DNA of 64,000 nucleotides, from positions 10,007,953 to 10,071,952 of the forward strand of contig JACBWW010000028.1 in NCBI GenBank assembly GCA_020086605.1, read 5' to 3'. Within the stretch, counting starts at the first letter, position 1, and the number at the start of each line of letters is the position of its first letter. This DNA is from Lanius collurio (Eukaryota; Chordata; Aves; Passeriformes; Laniidae). The notes beneath the pieces were generated by a model. It saw nothing but the letters and a program-made list of their open reading frames with translations, searched no databases and had not been told where the DNA came from. Below, one piece after another: positions 11,401-24,160 of the stretch. The translations under genes were made by a program, and so were the position numbers.

Positions 11401-14400
11401 GTCATTACTGTGAGGCTGAAAATATTGGTGTCTTTTTTCACCTAGAGCAAAATAGCATGCTAAGCAAGAATTTCAAGAACAGAGAAGAACAAATGGAACA
11501 TTTTATTTATTATGTAAGATTTCATGATGATTAACAAAGTAAATGTTTACATTTGGTTACAGAGAACCCATCATCATGAATGGAGAATATCTGCTCAAGT
11601 GATTTGCTAAGCCATGAATATACTGGCAACGCAAGACCTTACCACGAAAATCTGAAATATATATGGAGGGTATGGAACACTCTGTGGAGTAATAAAAATA
11701 CTGAGAACCTCTTGTGATGATTGAAAGCATCATTGACAGCATTTATAGTATCTTTTCTCTAATGCCTTGTGTGGAGACAGCACTTTTGAGCATGTTGAGA
11801 GGTAATAATCAAGGCCAGAACCAAGTTTCTATAATATTGTAAATATTTCAGAAACAAAACATGACAAAACAAAACCAATGAAAACTCATCCTCTGGAGAC
11901 CATATTGGAAACCTGAAAACGAATAGCAAAGAATGAAAATAAACATTCATCTTATTCATAAGCCCCAGGCTGAATAGAAGTATTCCTGAGAAATTCTGTA
12001 TTTGATAATAAAACAGAAAAAAGATCCCAAGCCTGACACTGGAAGACTCAACAAACCAGATCTGTAAAGGCAATATTTAAAATACGTAGATAGTATGGAC
12101 TGAAGATCCCAAATGACTGCTACAGATATTTGCAAAACAAAATGGCTAAGATGAATTGCACTACTGTGAAAAGAACAACACAGTAATATTTGCTGGTGTA
12201 GAAGGATATACTTGGCAATAGCTTTTTCAGTACCCACATTACCAAACTATGTGTTAAGCCATTTTTCAGAGATGTGTTTACCTTTTTACTAACCCACACA
12301 AGAAAAGAGCATTAAAAAACAAATGTGGATTTTGGATATGTGCAAGTATATTGGAGGACAGAGCTGAGCCCAAGTTTTGTAGTTTGCTAGAGCCCCTTGC
12401 CACTGCATTCCTCCACTTAAAAACAGATTTTCAACACAGACTTGGGAATTTAAACATAATTTCTTTTGAAATTCTGTGGGCATACTATTTTGAAATTCTC
12501 ATTCTGAAAGATTAAATAACGATGAGCATTATTAAACACTGCCTAAGCTAAGGTTTGGGCAATACTAAAGTCTTTGTAATGATGACACCATACATGTGGA
12601 CACAGAACATTCAGAAGAAAAATATCTCCTCAGGTGAGCAAATTGACAAGGTTGCTGAAACTTGTGTTGATTTTTGGATGCAAATCAAACTTCAAAAACA
12701 TGAAACAAAACCCAGACTTATATATTGTGTCAGGCTGATTCTTACAGTTTAGACAGAATTACACTGCACAGAACACCTTCGGCTATTGTGTCTAGCCTGA
12801 ACATGATGAATCTCAGTGCTCCAGTTTCTCCCAAGAGACTATTAATGTTCCAATTGACCACAACTACGCATTTTTTCTTTTGTCCATCCTTCATTCTTCT
12901 ATCACTGAATGTTACACAATTACTTCTTGTTATTTATCCCTAAACTGCTCTAATCAACTCCTCCATCTATTTTACCATGCAGAAAAAGAACTTTACTGTT
13001 CAAGCATGAAGCATTTTACTGAAATATTAAACAATACTGGTTTTCTCTTGACTTTTAAGCCAGTTTGGAAACAGGATTTAAACTTGTTTACGAATCTCTG
13101 AGAATGAGCTCCTGTGTAACTGATGTATGTCATAAATCATACCGTTTTCCTATTAGCAACAAATTAACTTTACTATCACCTTCATGCAGGATGGCTTTAT
13201 ATGGCTAGGGACAGGATGTACCACATTCAAAAAAAAAAAAAAAAAGGTTTTGCAGTGCTGAATTAACACTTTCAGAAACTTTGGTTTTGTTTTGCCAAAC
13301 TAAACAGTATTATATACATCTTTCTAATCATAAACAGTCACCTGGTGAGTTCACAATTTTCTTATGATACAGAGATGATATTGGGAAATATTAGAATATG
13401 AATATGAGTGTTCTATTAAATTTTTCATGCAGTGTATGAGAATACCTGCTGATACAATATTCCTGCCTTTTCAAAAAAACTTTAATGAACACTTAAGTAC
13501 AGGTTAAAGGCAAAACTTTCTTTCTAAACCCTTTCATAACACAGAAGGAAAATTTCAATCAATATGTCAAATTAAAACGAAGATTGACAAAGAGCAGACT
13601 TTGAGTTCCCTTGAACTCTGCATATTGGGAACATGTTTATAGCCACAAAGAAGAGACATCAGTTACATGCTTTTTTGACATGGTAGAAATCTTTTCACTC
13701 TCTTTGTCCAGTTCTTAGAAGTTCCTAGGAGTTGAGATCAAAGAAAATCTCAAGACCTCTATCTCTAAACAGAAGTAAGAAGTCTCAGATTTAACCTCAC
13801 GTGCAAACACTGAAGAAACTTAATTTAGGACAGGGCTTCTGGAAGACTATTCCCCTCTGGTAAGGATAGTAAAAAATTGATTTAAAGGGACAATGCAGTA
13901 GATCCCAGGTTAGCTGTCCTGGTGTAGCAGAAATAAAGTTTGTAGGTATTCTTCACATACTGAGGCCTACACTAATCATATCACATATTATATTATTCAT
14001 ACTCACTAATACTATTTAATCATATTTAAAATCTGAAATTTGTTAACTCAGAAAACTTTGAAACTGGCTGGCACTCATATGTGTATATTTTGATTTAAGT
14101 ATAATCTAAATCTAACAACTCACGCATGACTTTCAGGATAAGTATTCTTCAGTCCAGTAGTCTGGAAAGCAAATTGCAAAACCACTCGGAACAATTCCTG
14201 CAGCAATAGTGGGAACAATACAAATAACCGCATAATTATGTCCAGTTCTTTTGTTAATTACTTGAAAAGTTCTGGACTAGGGATTGGAGTGTGAAATACC
14301 AACTCTAGGGACTCTGCTGCCAGCACCAGGGATTATGGATATTTGGTTTGTTATTTGGACCCCTAAGTATTATCATAATGCAAATTAAAGTATCAAAGAA

Positions 14401-15040
14401 ACCCCAACCCACACCAAAACACAAATGCATCACCCCACCCCCCAACCCAAACATAAGTTAAGTTCATTTGGTTTTGAGTTTTCCTATATAATTCAGAAAT
14501 TTCAACAGCTCAAAACTTCTAATTTAAAGCTTGGATAAATCAAGAAATGGTAAACACAGTACTTCCAGTTGGTAATTCCAGTATGGCCATGGTCATTAAT
14601 GAAAGAAAGCCATAAGTAAATGGCAAATCTCAGTATATCAGAATGTGCAATAGAATTTAATTTAAATTATTAGAAACTTCATCAGCTCTTTAGTTTGGTA
14701 AACAAAGGAGGGACTATAAATAATGGATTTCTTGAGCATTTCAGCTGAACCAAAAAATTGAAACAAAAAATATTGATTTGAGTTGACACAAAATATTTTG
14801 TTAACTCAAGACAAAATGTTTTGTTCAATTTCAGGAAATTCTTACTTTGACCAGACATAATTTTAATTTTCAAGTCACTGTATGAGATCACCACTTTTGA
14901 GATCCCAATCACATCAAAACAAAAGCAAAAATTAAAAACTCACTTAAAAAGCAATATCACCATTTCATTAAAGCAACCTCAGCACGCAGAAATGATTATC
15001 TGATGGACACTCATAAATGCTCTGGGCTATCCTGCTCCTG
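8481..15040. other. Unannotated AT-rich sequence
   Basis: No gene seen. A 153-codon frame at 9004-9465 on the minus strand has no recognisable domain and unusual, Leu/Ile/Phe-heavy composition, so I regard it as chance. Confidence 0.5.
13229..13245. repeat. A17 run
   Basis: A homopolymer of 17 A in otherwise unremarkable sequence; no retroelement body is recognised to its left. Confidence 0.8.
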
Positions 15041-15310
15041 AATTGATATTAGACCTCTTTCTTGCACAGGGCTGTCTGTTGCCTGGAGCTGTCCCTAGTG
15101 CCTGTCTGGCTGTCCTACTCCCTGGATGGGGCAGTGGTCTGATCCTGGCTGCCAAGTTGGGCCCATCACTCCAGAAGCAGACCCTGACATTCCTGGCACC
15201 TACCAGCCCCTGGCATTGGCATTTTCTAATTCTTTTCCATACTTTTATGTTTTGGAAAAACACATTGTTGATTTCCCTGTGAGCAGGGGTATTGATGCTT
15301 CCTTTTGAAG
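15041..15310. other. Locally GC-rich unclassified block
   Basis: CCTGGAGCTGTCCCTAGTGCC and neighbouring sequence contrast with the AT-rich flanks. It may be an unrecognised repeat or a conserved noncoding element. Frames on both strands are short and unlike known proteins. Confidence 0.3.
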
Positions 15311-18300
15311 CAGCTTGGGTGTTTTTTATCTGATAAGACCATAATAATAAAAAAGTTATTTCTAGGCTCAGGTCTAGAAATCATGGAGTTCAGGATTAGT
15401 CTTAGTGCATCAGTGACTCAAACACTCAAGTTTTCCACTTTGTAAAGCATAGATATATCTCACCTAGATATTCACCCCACCCAATGAATTTCATACAGCT
15501 TTATGAAATAATTGCAGAGGGCACTGAGCGACTTGACTAAAAATTAGAAAGAAAGATCAGCAATACCAGTGATCCAGAGGTACATTTTTACTGCAGAAAT
15601 GACACAGCTTTGTGAAACATCCCTTCAAAAATATGTGAATTAGATCTTTTGCCTGGGCATCCTGTTAGTATCTTGATGATTCCATTTCCCTGTGGATGTC
15701 TCTTCCCTTCCTTGCATGCATGTCTTCAGAATATTATTGTCAGTGACCACAGTAAAGACAAGTTCCCTGCCCCTTCCTTGCCACATGCTATTATCATCAG
15801 AGCCCTCAGTCCTGAGACCATTCCAGCGACATCCTGTTCACCACAAAGTCAAACTCACACTTGAGGTTTTCTTTATATTTAGCGCTTGAACTTACAGCTA
15901 GGGTCCTGTGGTGGGCATTGAAACACTGCATGGGGCACTCAGCAACCCCAGGAGTACCTCTCTGCTCCTCTCCAGTGGTGAAAATGAGAGGGTTACTCCT
16001 AAGCTATTTCAAGCAATATATGATTTGTAAAGACTTACCAGAACAATTGCACTTATCCCAGTGGTGAGAATGACAAAGAAGATATGAAAGAGAAAGTTCA
16101 TCAGGCTTATCTCTGGACAGGTTTAAAACCTGGACCATGATATCACATTACATATATATATTTTTTAAAAAGGGGTCATTTGTGAGTTTGTGAGTTTCAA
16201 AAGCAGATTTTAACACATTCCACAGAGAACTCAAAGAAAGGATGCAGGAAAAGGCGATGCCTCTAGTGAGTCTCCCTCAAACTCAAACAAAACTAGAAAT
16301 AAAATATCTCTTTCCTTAGAAACTAGATGAAAAACATTGTATCCAAAGGCACTCTACATTGGATATTATAGGCTTTATGGAATCCTTTGGAGACTAATGT
16401 GTAGAAATGTCTAGACAGTCTTATTGTGACTCCAAAAGGCACAGTCTCTACAGCACATCCCTTAGCAAAGAAATTGTTACCAATTAGACATTTACTCTTT
16501 CAGTGGGTGTCATATTAATATTTACAATATTTGTTGGTCTTTATGAGGTTTCTGAATACAGGATATCTCTTCTTCAGAGTAGGTTTCTTTGTCCTATTCT
16601 TTGACTATTCTGATATATTTCATTTGCTACTGAGAAGAAGTGTCTAGAAACATGTGGAAAGACTGCGACCTATCTATATCTAGTAGCAAAAAAGGCCAAT
16701 TCTTTTCAGGATAACACTATTTGGGCTATAATTGTCAGTTTTGCCCTGTATAACAACATTAATGAGAAGCCTGCAATGGTCAGAGATATTTCTTTAAGTT
16801 TTCAAATAAACCTGTTTGACAAAAAATGAAATAAATTTTTGCATGTTAATTCTATATTTGATCCCTGGCAGATACAGCCAGAGATCAAATGCCAGAGTAT
16901 GATTCCACCTGACTCAACTTATTGAATTTGTATTGCCAGTGATGCATTGCTTGTCTTCAGATAATATGTACTGAAAAGCACATTTGCTAAATATATTTTT
17001 AATTGTATACTTATGTGTGTAATCACCTTTTTTTCCCTCTGGATTAGAGGAATAACATTTCCTTTCCTGGCACCATATAAGCGCATTGGGTAGAATTTAT
17101 TAGGAAGGATTGGGAAGGATTTATTTCTTGAATATTTTAGAGTCAAACAGCAGTTTTTTAAATTGAATTCCCTACACTCATAATCTAGTCACTCTTCTGG
17201 GCTTTTTTACCTTTATTTGACTTTAGCAGCAAATGGACAGGACCTCAAATATTGTTACAGCTGGACACCTGCAGGAAACTAGAATATATTAATTTAACAA
17301 AATAAAAAAAATAAACAAAATCCAAACAACCACAAACCCAAAGAAGACTAATATAATAACTTGAAAAGATATATGATACAACTACATATAAACTATGATA
17401 ACAGATAGACAGTCTGTTATAGACAATTAAATTGCCTCCACAAAAAACAAGTTTTTATATCATTAATTCCAGAAATAGAACACACCAGACTTAGGAAATA
17501 TTTTGTAGATAGCTCACAACAGCTGAGACCCCGATGTACAGCTGTGCCATCAACCTCTGTCTGCTGATGTGAGCTCAGGCTCAGCTGATTGTTACTGCAG
17601 CACCAAGTGACTCCAGGGAAAGCTACAGGAGACCTGACGATGAGTGAAATAACACTTGACAGCTCTGAAAATCATGAGTTTTCCGCTCTTTTTATCAGTC
17701 AATTGTTAAAAAGACACAAGATTTTCCACTATAACAGACTTAACTTGCCTTCACAGAAAGCAGCTGTAGCCAATGGTCTCTAATTGAAAATTTTAGCTGA
17801 CACTGGAAAATGAATTGCTAACAAATTGCTTTGGCGAATAATACTGAGAAAACCAAAAAAGAGAGTAGTTCCAAAACTCTTTTCATAGGACACATAGCCG
17901 TGCAAGTGTTGAACTCTCCTTAAGTTGCATACACCAATTTTGGTTATGTTGTAATACTCTGGCATGTGGCTCTTTCCTCCAAAGTCCTTAATAAGAGGAA
18001 AAATTAACTGAAACCAGGCAGACCTCTTATTCAGTTTCCTTACATCATCCTTGTACATCCCTTCCAATTTAAAATTATTCTATTCTATAAATAATTGCAC
18101 AAATAGTGTGAGAATCTGATTGGAACAGGCAGGACCATCACTGAGAAGATGGGAAAAGGAGGTAAATAAAACCTGATTGCTCAAGGCCTACACTTGATCA
18201 CCACAGTTCTTGTTATCTTATTAACTTTTCCTTTGTATTATTTTGTGTGTGCATTTCCTGTATATGTGTATATGCAGAAATGTTCAACTAGTGAACTCGA

Positions 18301-21300
18301 ATCAGGAGTGGCCTGTGAGTAGAGCTGAGGAATGGTTATGAGGTAATTGTAGTTTTAGAGGCAACTTGCCACAGAAACCAAGAACCCTGAACCCAGGCAG
18401 TGGTGATATCACAGGTCTGAGAGCCAACTGCTAAAGACAACCATGTGACTATGTGTGTCCCTGAGATCCAGTGAATTTTGGGTCTTATTTGCTGATAAGA
18501 ACAAAGTAAGGCCAAGGTCAGGTTGCATGAGAACTGTTTGTGTTTGAGTGGGTGCCTGCAAAGGCACTGTTCTCCTGTCAGTGACCACCTGTGTCTGTGT
18601 AGGGAGTGAACCTCTACTGGGCATTTGTACCAAGCTTCACCACTGGCTGGACTTGAGAATGGGGGGAGTAGTAGCATCATGTCTAGGTGACTGAGAAGAG
18701 AGCAATTTCTATATTGGTATGTCACTGGAGCTTAGAAAGAACTTGATCTATAGCTGCCCTTGAACTGACCTAAAAGGACAGCCCTGCAGGATTTGGGAAG
18801 TCCTCCCATGGGACACATTGGTATGTATATTATCAAGCACCACACAAGTCTTCTGAGAAATGTTTGATCATCAATCATCTAAGTATATGAGATCTAGAAC
18901 CCAGTAATTCTTGATGGATTTGGATATTTTCATTTTTCACAGCAGATATGATGAATGTATATGACAAATATTCCACTGAATAAAAGCTTTCTAAATTCTT
19001 TTCTCTGGTAGTAGTCTTTCAGTGATAGGAGACCAACAGACTTAGACCTGAAGAACATAAGAAGACACATAGCCATGCAAGTGTGGACAGACCAATTTAA
19101 TAGCCTGGAAGAGAATTTTCCACTGACCCATGTTCATATTTTAATCCTCATTTTTGCTCATGGAATACACAACAAATCATCATAAGCTCACTCCAGTGTA
19201 ACCAGAGTAACATTTTCACATTTTGTTAGCCGGAATAATAATTCTTTCTGCATTGCAAAGCTCTTCCTTTAGTTTCCTCTGTTCCATGCCACTAGGTGTT
19301 TTTCTCCTGTAGCAGTATGTTCTCCATCTCGTAATGGAAGAAGGCCTACAGAATTTTGATTTTCAGCAGTGTGAAAAAAATGGGAAAAGTAATCTTTGCC
19401 ACAGTCCTATGCCTTTGCTTCAAGAAGGCTGCTTAGTTCCATAGGTAAAAAATTAGTCTATGAAATGTATATTCATGTATATTCTGTACACATAATCTGG
19501 CTCATTGGGTGAGTAATTGAATGTCCATCTTTTCTTTCAAAAGCTGGCTAACAGAACAGGAGCCTTCACAGTTGTTCACATTATGCTCTGTAAATAGCTC
19601 AGAAACTCTGGGTTCATAAAGAGCTCAATACAGTCAATGAGACAATAGTCTCCTCTAAGTTCTCTCTTTTTTGACTTCTCTTTCTGCCCTCTCAGCTAGC
19701 TCCTGATGCTAACTGCTGAGACAAAAGGTGTCCCAGTTTCTTGCACACATTCTCTATTATAAAAACACAGCATTTCCTTTTTTAGTGCCTTTTTATCTTG
19801 GGCATGAGACACTAATTTATTCCAAGACATTAACTGAATTTCCAGCCTTTAATTTTGTGAGACATTTCACATAGGCTTTACAGCTCTTACAAAAAATTGC
19901 AAGTGTACAATCCATTCACTTTTTAACAGTATGGACTTTTTTATTTTTCTAAAATTTTCCCGGCCCTGCAGTGCTTGTAGGGCATCTTAAAGGCTCACAC
20001 ATGGTAGCTGCACAGTCCAGTTACTCAAGAACTGAACCAACTCTAAACTTAACAACACATTCATTGCTTTTAGGAACTCCACCCTGATTCCTTTTATTAT
20101 TAAATTCTCTAATAAATCTGATAATAATTATGATCTTTGAGCACTGAGACGTATTCGGTGCTGATTTTGCAATATCATATGGTCGCCAAGAACAGATGAA
20201 ATGAGGGCACATCTCAAAGACTTGTCACTTCCACTTTTTTTCACATCTTTCCTGATTTTGTCACATCCACAGCAAATATGATCTAATGAATCAACTTTGC
20301 TTTGTAACCACTCTGTTTCATATTTTCTAGAACTTCATCTTGCCTGCTGTTTATTGTTCTTTTTGGACATTCCTTTGAGACATTTCCCCAGGCCACTATT
20401 TACATGTTACTGTGAATTAGATATTTTGCTCTGGATTTCCATTTCTGCATGGATTAGGGACGATTTAGCTTGGTTTTATCTTGACTCAACTTGTTGACAT
20501 GCTGCTCTCTCTTTGTCCCAGATTTTCATGGCTCCTGTCCAGTCTACTCCCACTCTCTACAATCCATTCCCACCCCACACGTGGTAGGATTTGTTCAGCA
20601 CTTGTTCTAGAAAAGAGATCAAGGCACTGGCCTCCTTCTTTTCCTGCCTTCCCTCACCTCTCTCTCTTCCTCCATCCCTCCCTCTCTCCTATATTTCAGG
20701 AGGAAACAAATTTTCTATGCCTGAAAAAAAAATTAAAAAAAAAAAGGCTTGTGACTTCACAAGAAGGAGCAACACAAAGGAGGGATATGGAGATGCAGGG
20801 AGCAATGGGGAACAGAAATGTGACGTCTGTTTTCCTTCAGAAGCAAGTAGATGAACAAAGCAAACAGAGGTCCAGTAGGACTAGCCATGAATTCATCAGT
20901 GTTTTGCTTTAAAGGAAAATGTACAGAACATGTATGTGCTTCTTTGTTTCTACTGAACTTAACACAAATACACAGGGAGAAAATTTTGAGAGAGGATGCA
21001 ACCAAAATGAGTTTATTGTTAAAGGCAGAGCTAGAAGAGGACTGTCTCAATGTTGAAAAACATTTCCTTGCCTTGTGCTTGATGTAGCCTGGGAACTCCC
21101 AGTGCCAACATTGATGAGCTGTGGAAGGGCAGCAAGGCTCTTGGAATTGTGTCCTGAATGAAAAAATAGAGCAATATTTCCAGCTTTCCCTTCCTCTAGA
21201 TTTCATATTAGCTGCTCACATGATCATGCTTATTTAAGTCTCACTTAATAGAAGAGAAAATTTAGTGACACCATATAATTTCAGTCTTTACAGTACTGTG

Positions 21301-22989
21301 TCCATGGATGGTGACAGGTTCATTGCTACTACATTGCACAGACAAAATGATAATGTCTTCCAGAGACCAGTGTAATAGGGAAGTCAGTGATTTTTATGAA
21401 AATAATTTGCAGAAATTTGTGTGATACATAAATAACAAAAAGCAACTCAATTTTCAGTTTACTCCAGAAAAGTAGGGATAAAACACTCATTTAATCAGAT
21501 CTGTTCAAGATATGACACAGATAATAAAGGATTATTGGTCTGGATTTAAAATATTACTATTATCCTTTTCTTAAATAAGTTATCTTATCTAAATTTATAA
21601 TATTTCAGTGTCAGCTACTCTTCTGGTTGAATGGAGAAAACCTCAATGTTATTCATACATCAAGTAGTTGGGATAGGAGAGAAATTTACTCAAATGGCAT
21701 TCAGTCCATGTACTGACCCATGCAATTTATTAAAGTACAGACATTTGTTCTTTTCCTATTTCACTTACTGCTTTGCCCAAGTTAACAGCACTGTGTGAGA
21801 GCCTGAGTTGTAAAACTGCAATTGGCAGGGGAACGACTCACACATCTCACTTTTGGAAAAAGAATGTCCGAGTCCCATACCTTACCCAATAAACTCTCAT
21901 TACAGGCAAAAATTTGTACAGAACTTTAAGTCCTTTAAAAGAGAGTTTAAAAATATAGTATCTTCAGAATAATATTTAGAGTTCAGTAAGATACTTTCAT
22001 TACTTTATTTTGTGATTACTGGCAAAACCAAAACAATGAAAATACAATTTTTTTTCTGTATTTACCATTGCTATTAATGACATGGTGTCTTGAGATTGAC
22101 TTTTAAAAAAATGATTGTCTGTAAGTTCTTCTCTGTAGATTGTTTATTTTAAATATAATTTCTGAAAGCCCACTTCTGAAAAAAAAATCTTTTCATGAGT
22201 CTGGCAAATATTACATATCCGCTAAAACTTAAAATTATAAAAGGGAGCAGGGATTTTTGGTTCTACTTCAAGCTAGGTGTCATTCCTTATAGTACAAAAT
22301 ACAATGTATATTTATTGCATTTGAGTTATGATACATTCCTATAGCTCTATTCTTGTTTTATACTTGAAATTATATTGAAAACTTTGTAGTCTGGCACAAA
22401 GTAACAATTTATTCTGACAGCTATGATCTTATCAAGACTCTAAGTATCACACTTTTCATTTGAATGTTCTACAGAACAGAAGATCTGTTATTGTGGGTTG
22501 CAGAGTCCATTTATTAACTTGAAGCTTTTCTGATGGATAGATGAGATTTTAGAATAGTCAAAAAAAAGAAAAAGTATTTTAGCAAAACTATCATTTGAAT
22601 ACTGAATTTGGAAAGTTTAATTGCAAGGTAGCCCACATGAATATGTATCAAGGGTATGCAATTACACACTATAACTCCAGCTTCAATAAATATAATCCAT
22701 CTAGCAGTTAAACAGTGTCCTAATTTTGATCTTTTACTTGTGGTATATTTTGAGCACAGATGTGATGTGCGTTCTAAAAATCGATTTTAAATGGATTCTT
22801 TTTTGGTATTTCCACCTCAGCAATAGTTATCTTGTGACAGATTTATAAAATCGTGTAAGTGAAATAGTACCTGAATTCAGTGATTTTCCTTGCTTTTTCC
22901 CTGCTCCAGAATGAACAAGTTCAGGAGGGTGTGTGCCTTGAAAGTCTATCACTGATCTAATCAGAGTTGTGCTCCTGGGAAATTTTCAT
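15311..22989. other. Unannotated AT-rich sequence
   Basis: No gene seen. A CT-rich tract at 20637-20698 ends in a TTTCAG that looks like a splice acceptor, but no exon series follows. The block at about 18300-18780 is less AT-rich and may be an old repeat that I cannot name. Confidence 0.45.
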
Positions 22990-24160
22990 AGTCAAAAGAA
23001 CTAATGGTGACTGTGCCTTACGTTTTGGTCTGGTGACCCCTTACCATGCCTCATGAGACATAGCACTAGTAAGAGGAGGTACTCAGGAGAACTGGCTGAT
23101 GCTCAAGAAACGTCTTCTCCAAGCTCAAGAATGATCTGGCCCAGTGAGCTGAAAATGAAGTAAATGTGACAGGAATAGGTTCTAACTACCTCATATGTAA
23201 CACCAGAGTGTGTTTGAAGTGTCAGCAGGGCAGGTGACCCATGAGGATTATGGGGACATGATTGTGCTGGAATGGGTTTAGAAAAGCCAAGGCCTACCTG
23301 AAGTTGAATCTGGAAAGGGGTGTCAAAGGCAACAAGGACAATTTCTATGAAGAGTAGAAGGAGGACTGAGTAAAATGGGGCTCCTCTGCTGAATTGGCAA
23401 GAATTGTGGTGAGAAAGGACATGGAAAAGGCCAATGTGCTCATTATCTGTTTACCTTCAGTCTTTACCAGTAATACCAGTCTTCAGCAATCCCAGGTCCA
23501 GAGACTGTTGAGAAAGACTGCATCAAGGAAGAGCTGCCCTTAGTAGGGGAGAATCAGATTAGGGAGCACTTAAACTAACTGGATGTGTACAAGTCCACAG
23601 ACCTGGAGACCTGTACCCAGAAGTGCTGAAGTAGCTGGCTGAAGGCTCTGTGAGGCTGCTGTTGACTATTTCTGAAATGCCGTAGTGACTGGGAGAGGTT
23701 CCCGAATACAGGGAGAAGGAGGTTTATCTTCAGCCAAGTAAAGCACAAAAGGAATATATGGGGATCTACAAGTCAGTCAGCCTCACCTCAGTTCCCAGGC
23801 ATGGAGAAGAGAAAATTTAGAGGGTTTTGATGCATAAATATATGATCCAGGGGAATAAAGATAACAGAACCAAATATTTTTCTGTGATAATTCAGTGGAA
23901 GGATGAAAGACAATGAGCATATACTGAAATAAAGCTAATTCCACTTAAGCACAACCTCCCCCTTCTTTACTGTGAGAGTGACCAAACAGTGGAATGAGTT
24001 GCAGAGAGGTGGAGTCTCCATCCCTGAAGGAGTTAAAATACCAACTGAACGTGGTCCTGGACCATCTGTTCTAGCTGGCCCTGCTCTGAGCAGGTTTGAG
24101 TAGATAGTATCCAAAGCTGCCTGGTAACCTAAATAATTCTGTGATTGTGTGACTTTGCTA
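22990..24160 (+). mobile_element. CR1 LINE, sense orientation, 5'-truncated
   Basis: The sense strand carries a broken reverse-transcriptase N-terminal region: translated pieces around 23550-23640 read like IREHLNKLD...KST...PEVLK. After a deletion it continues with the CR1 3' UTR (about 23990-24150: TGGAGTCTCCATCCCTGAAGG, GTCCTGGACCATCTGTTCTAG), ending CTAAATAATTCTGTGATTGTGTGA, the CR1 terminal octamer type. The left boundary is a judgement: sequence from about 23060 (GAGAACTGGCTGATGCTCAAGAA) already fits. Many stops and frameshifts show that it is old. Confidence 0.8.

Noticed and set aside
18336..18725. 129-codon minus-strand frame
   Set aside because: No domain recognised; it lies in a stretch that looks like old repeat sequence.
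20481..20912. 143-codon + frame
   Set aside because: Runs through a CT-rich tract and an A-rich tract; overlapping frames on both strands are equally open.
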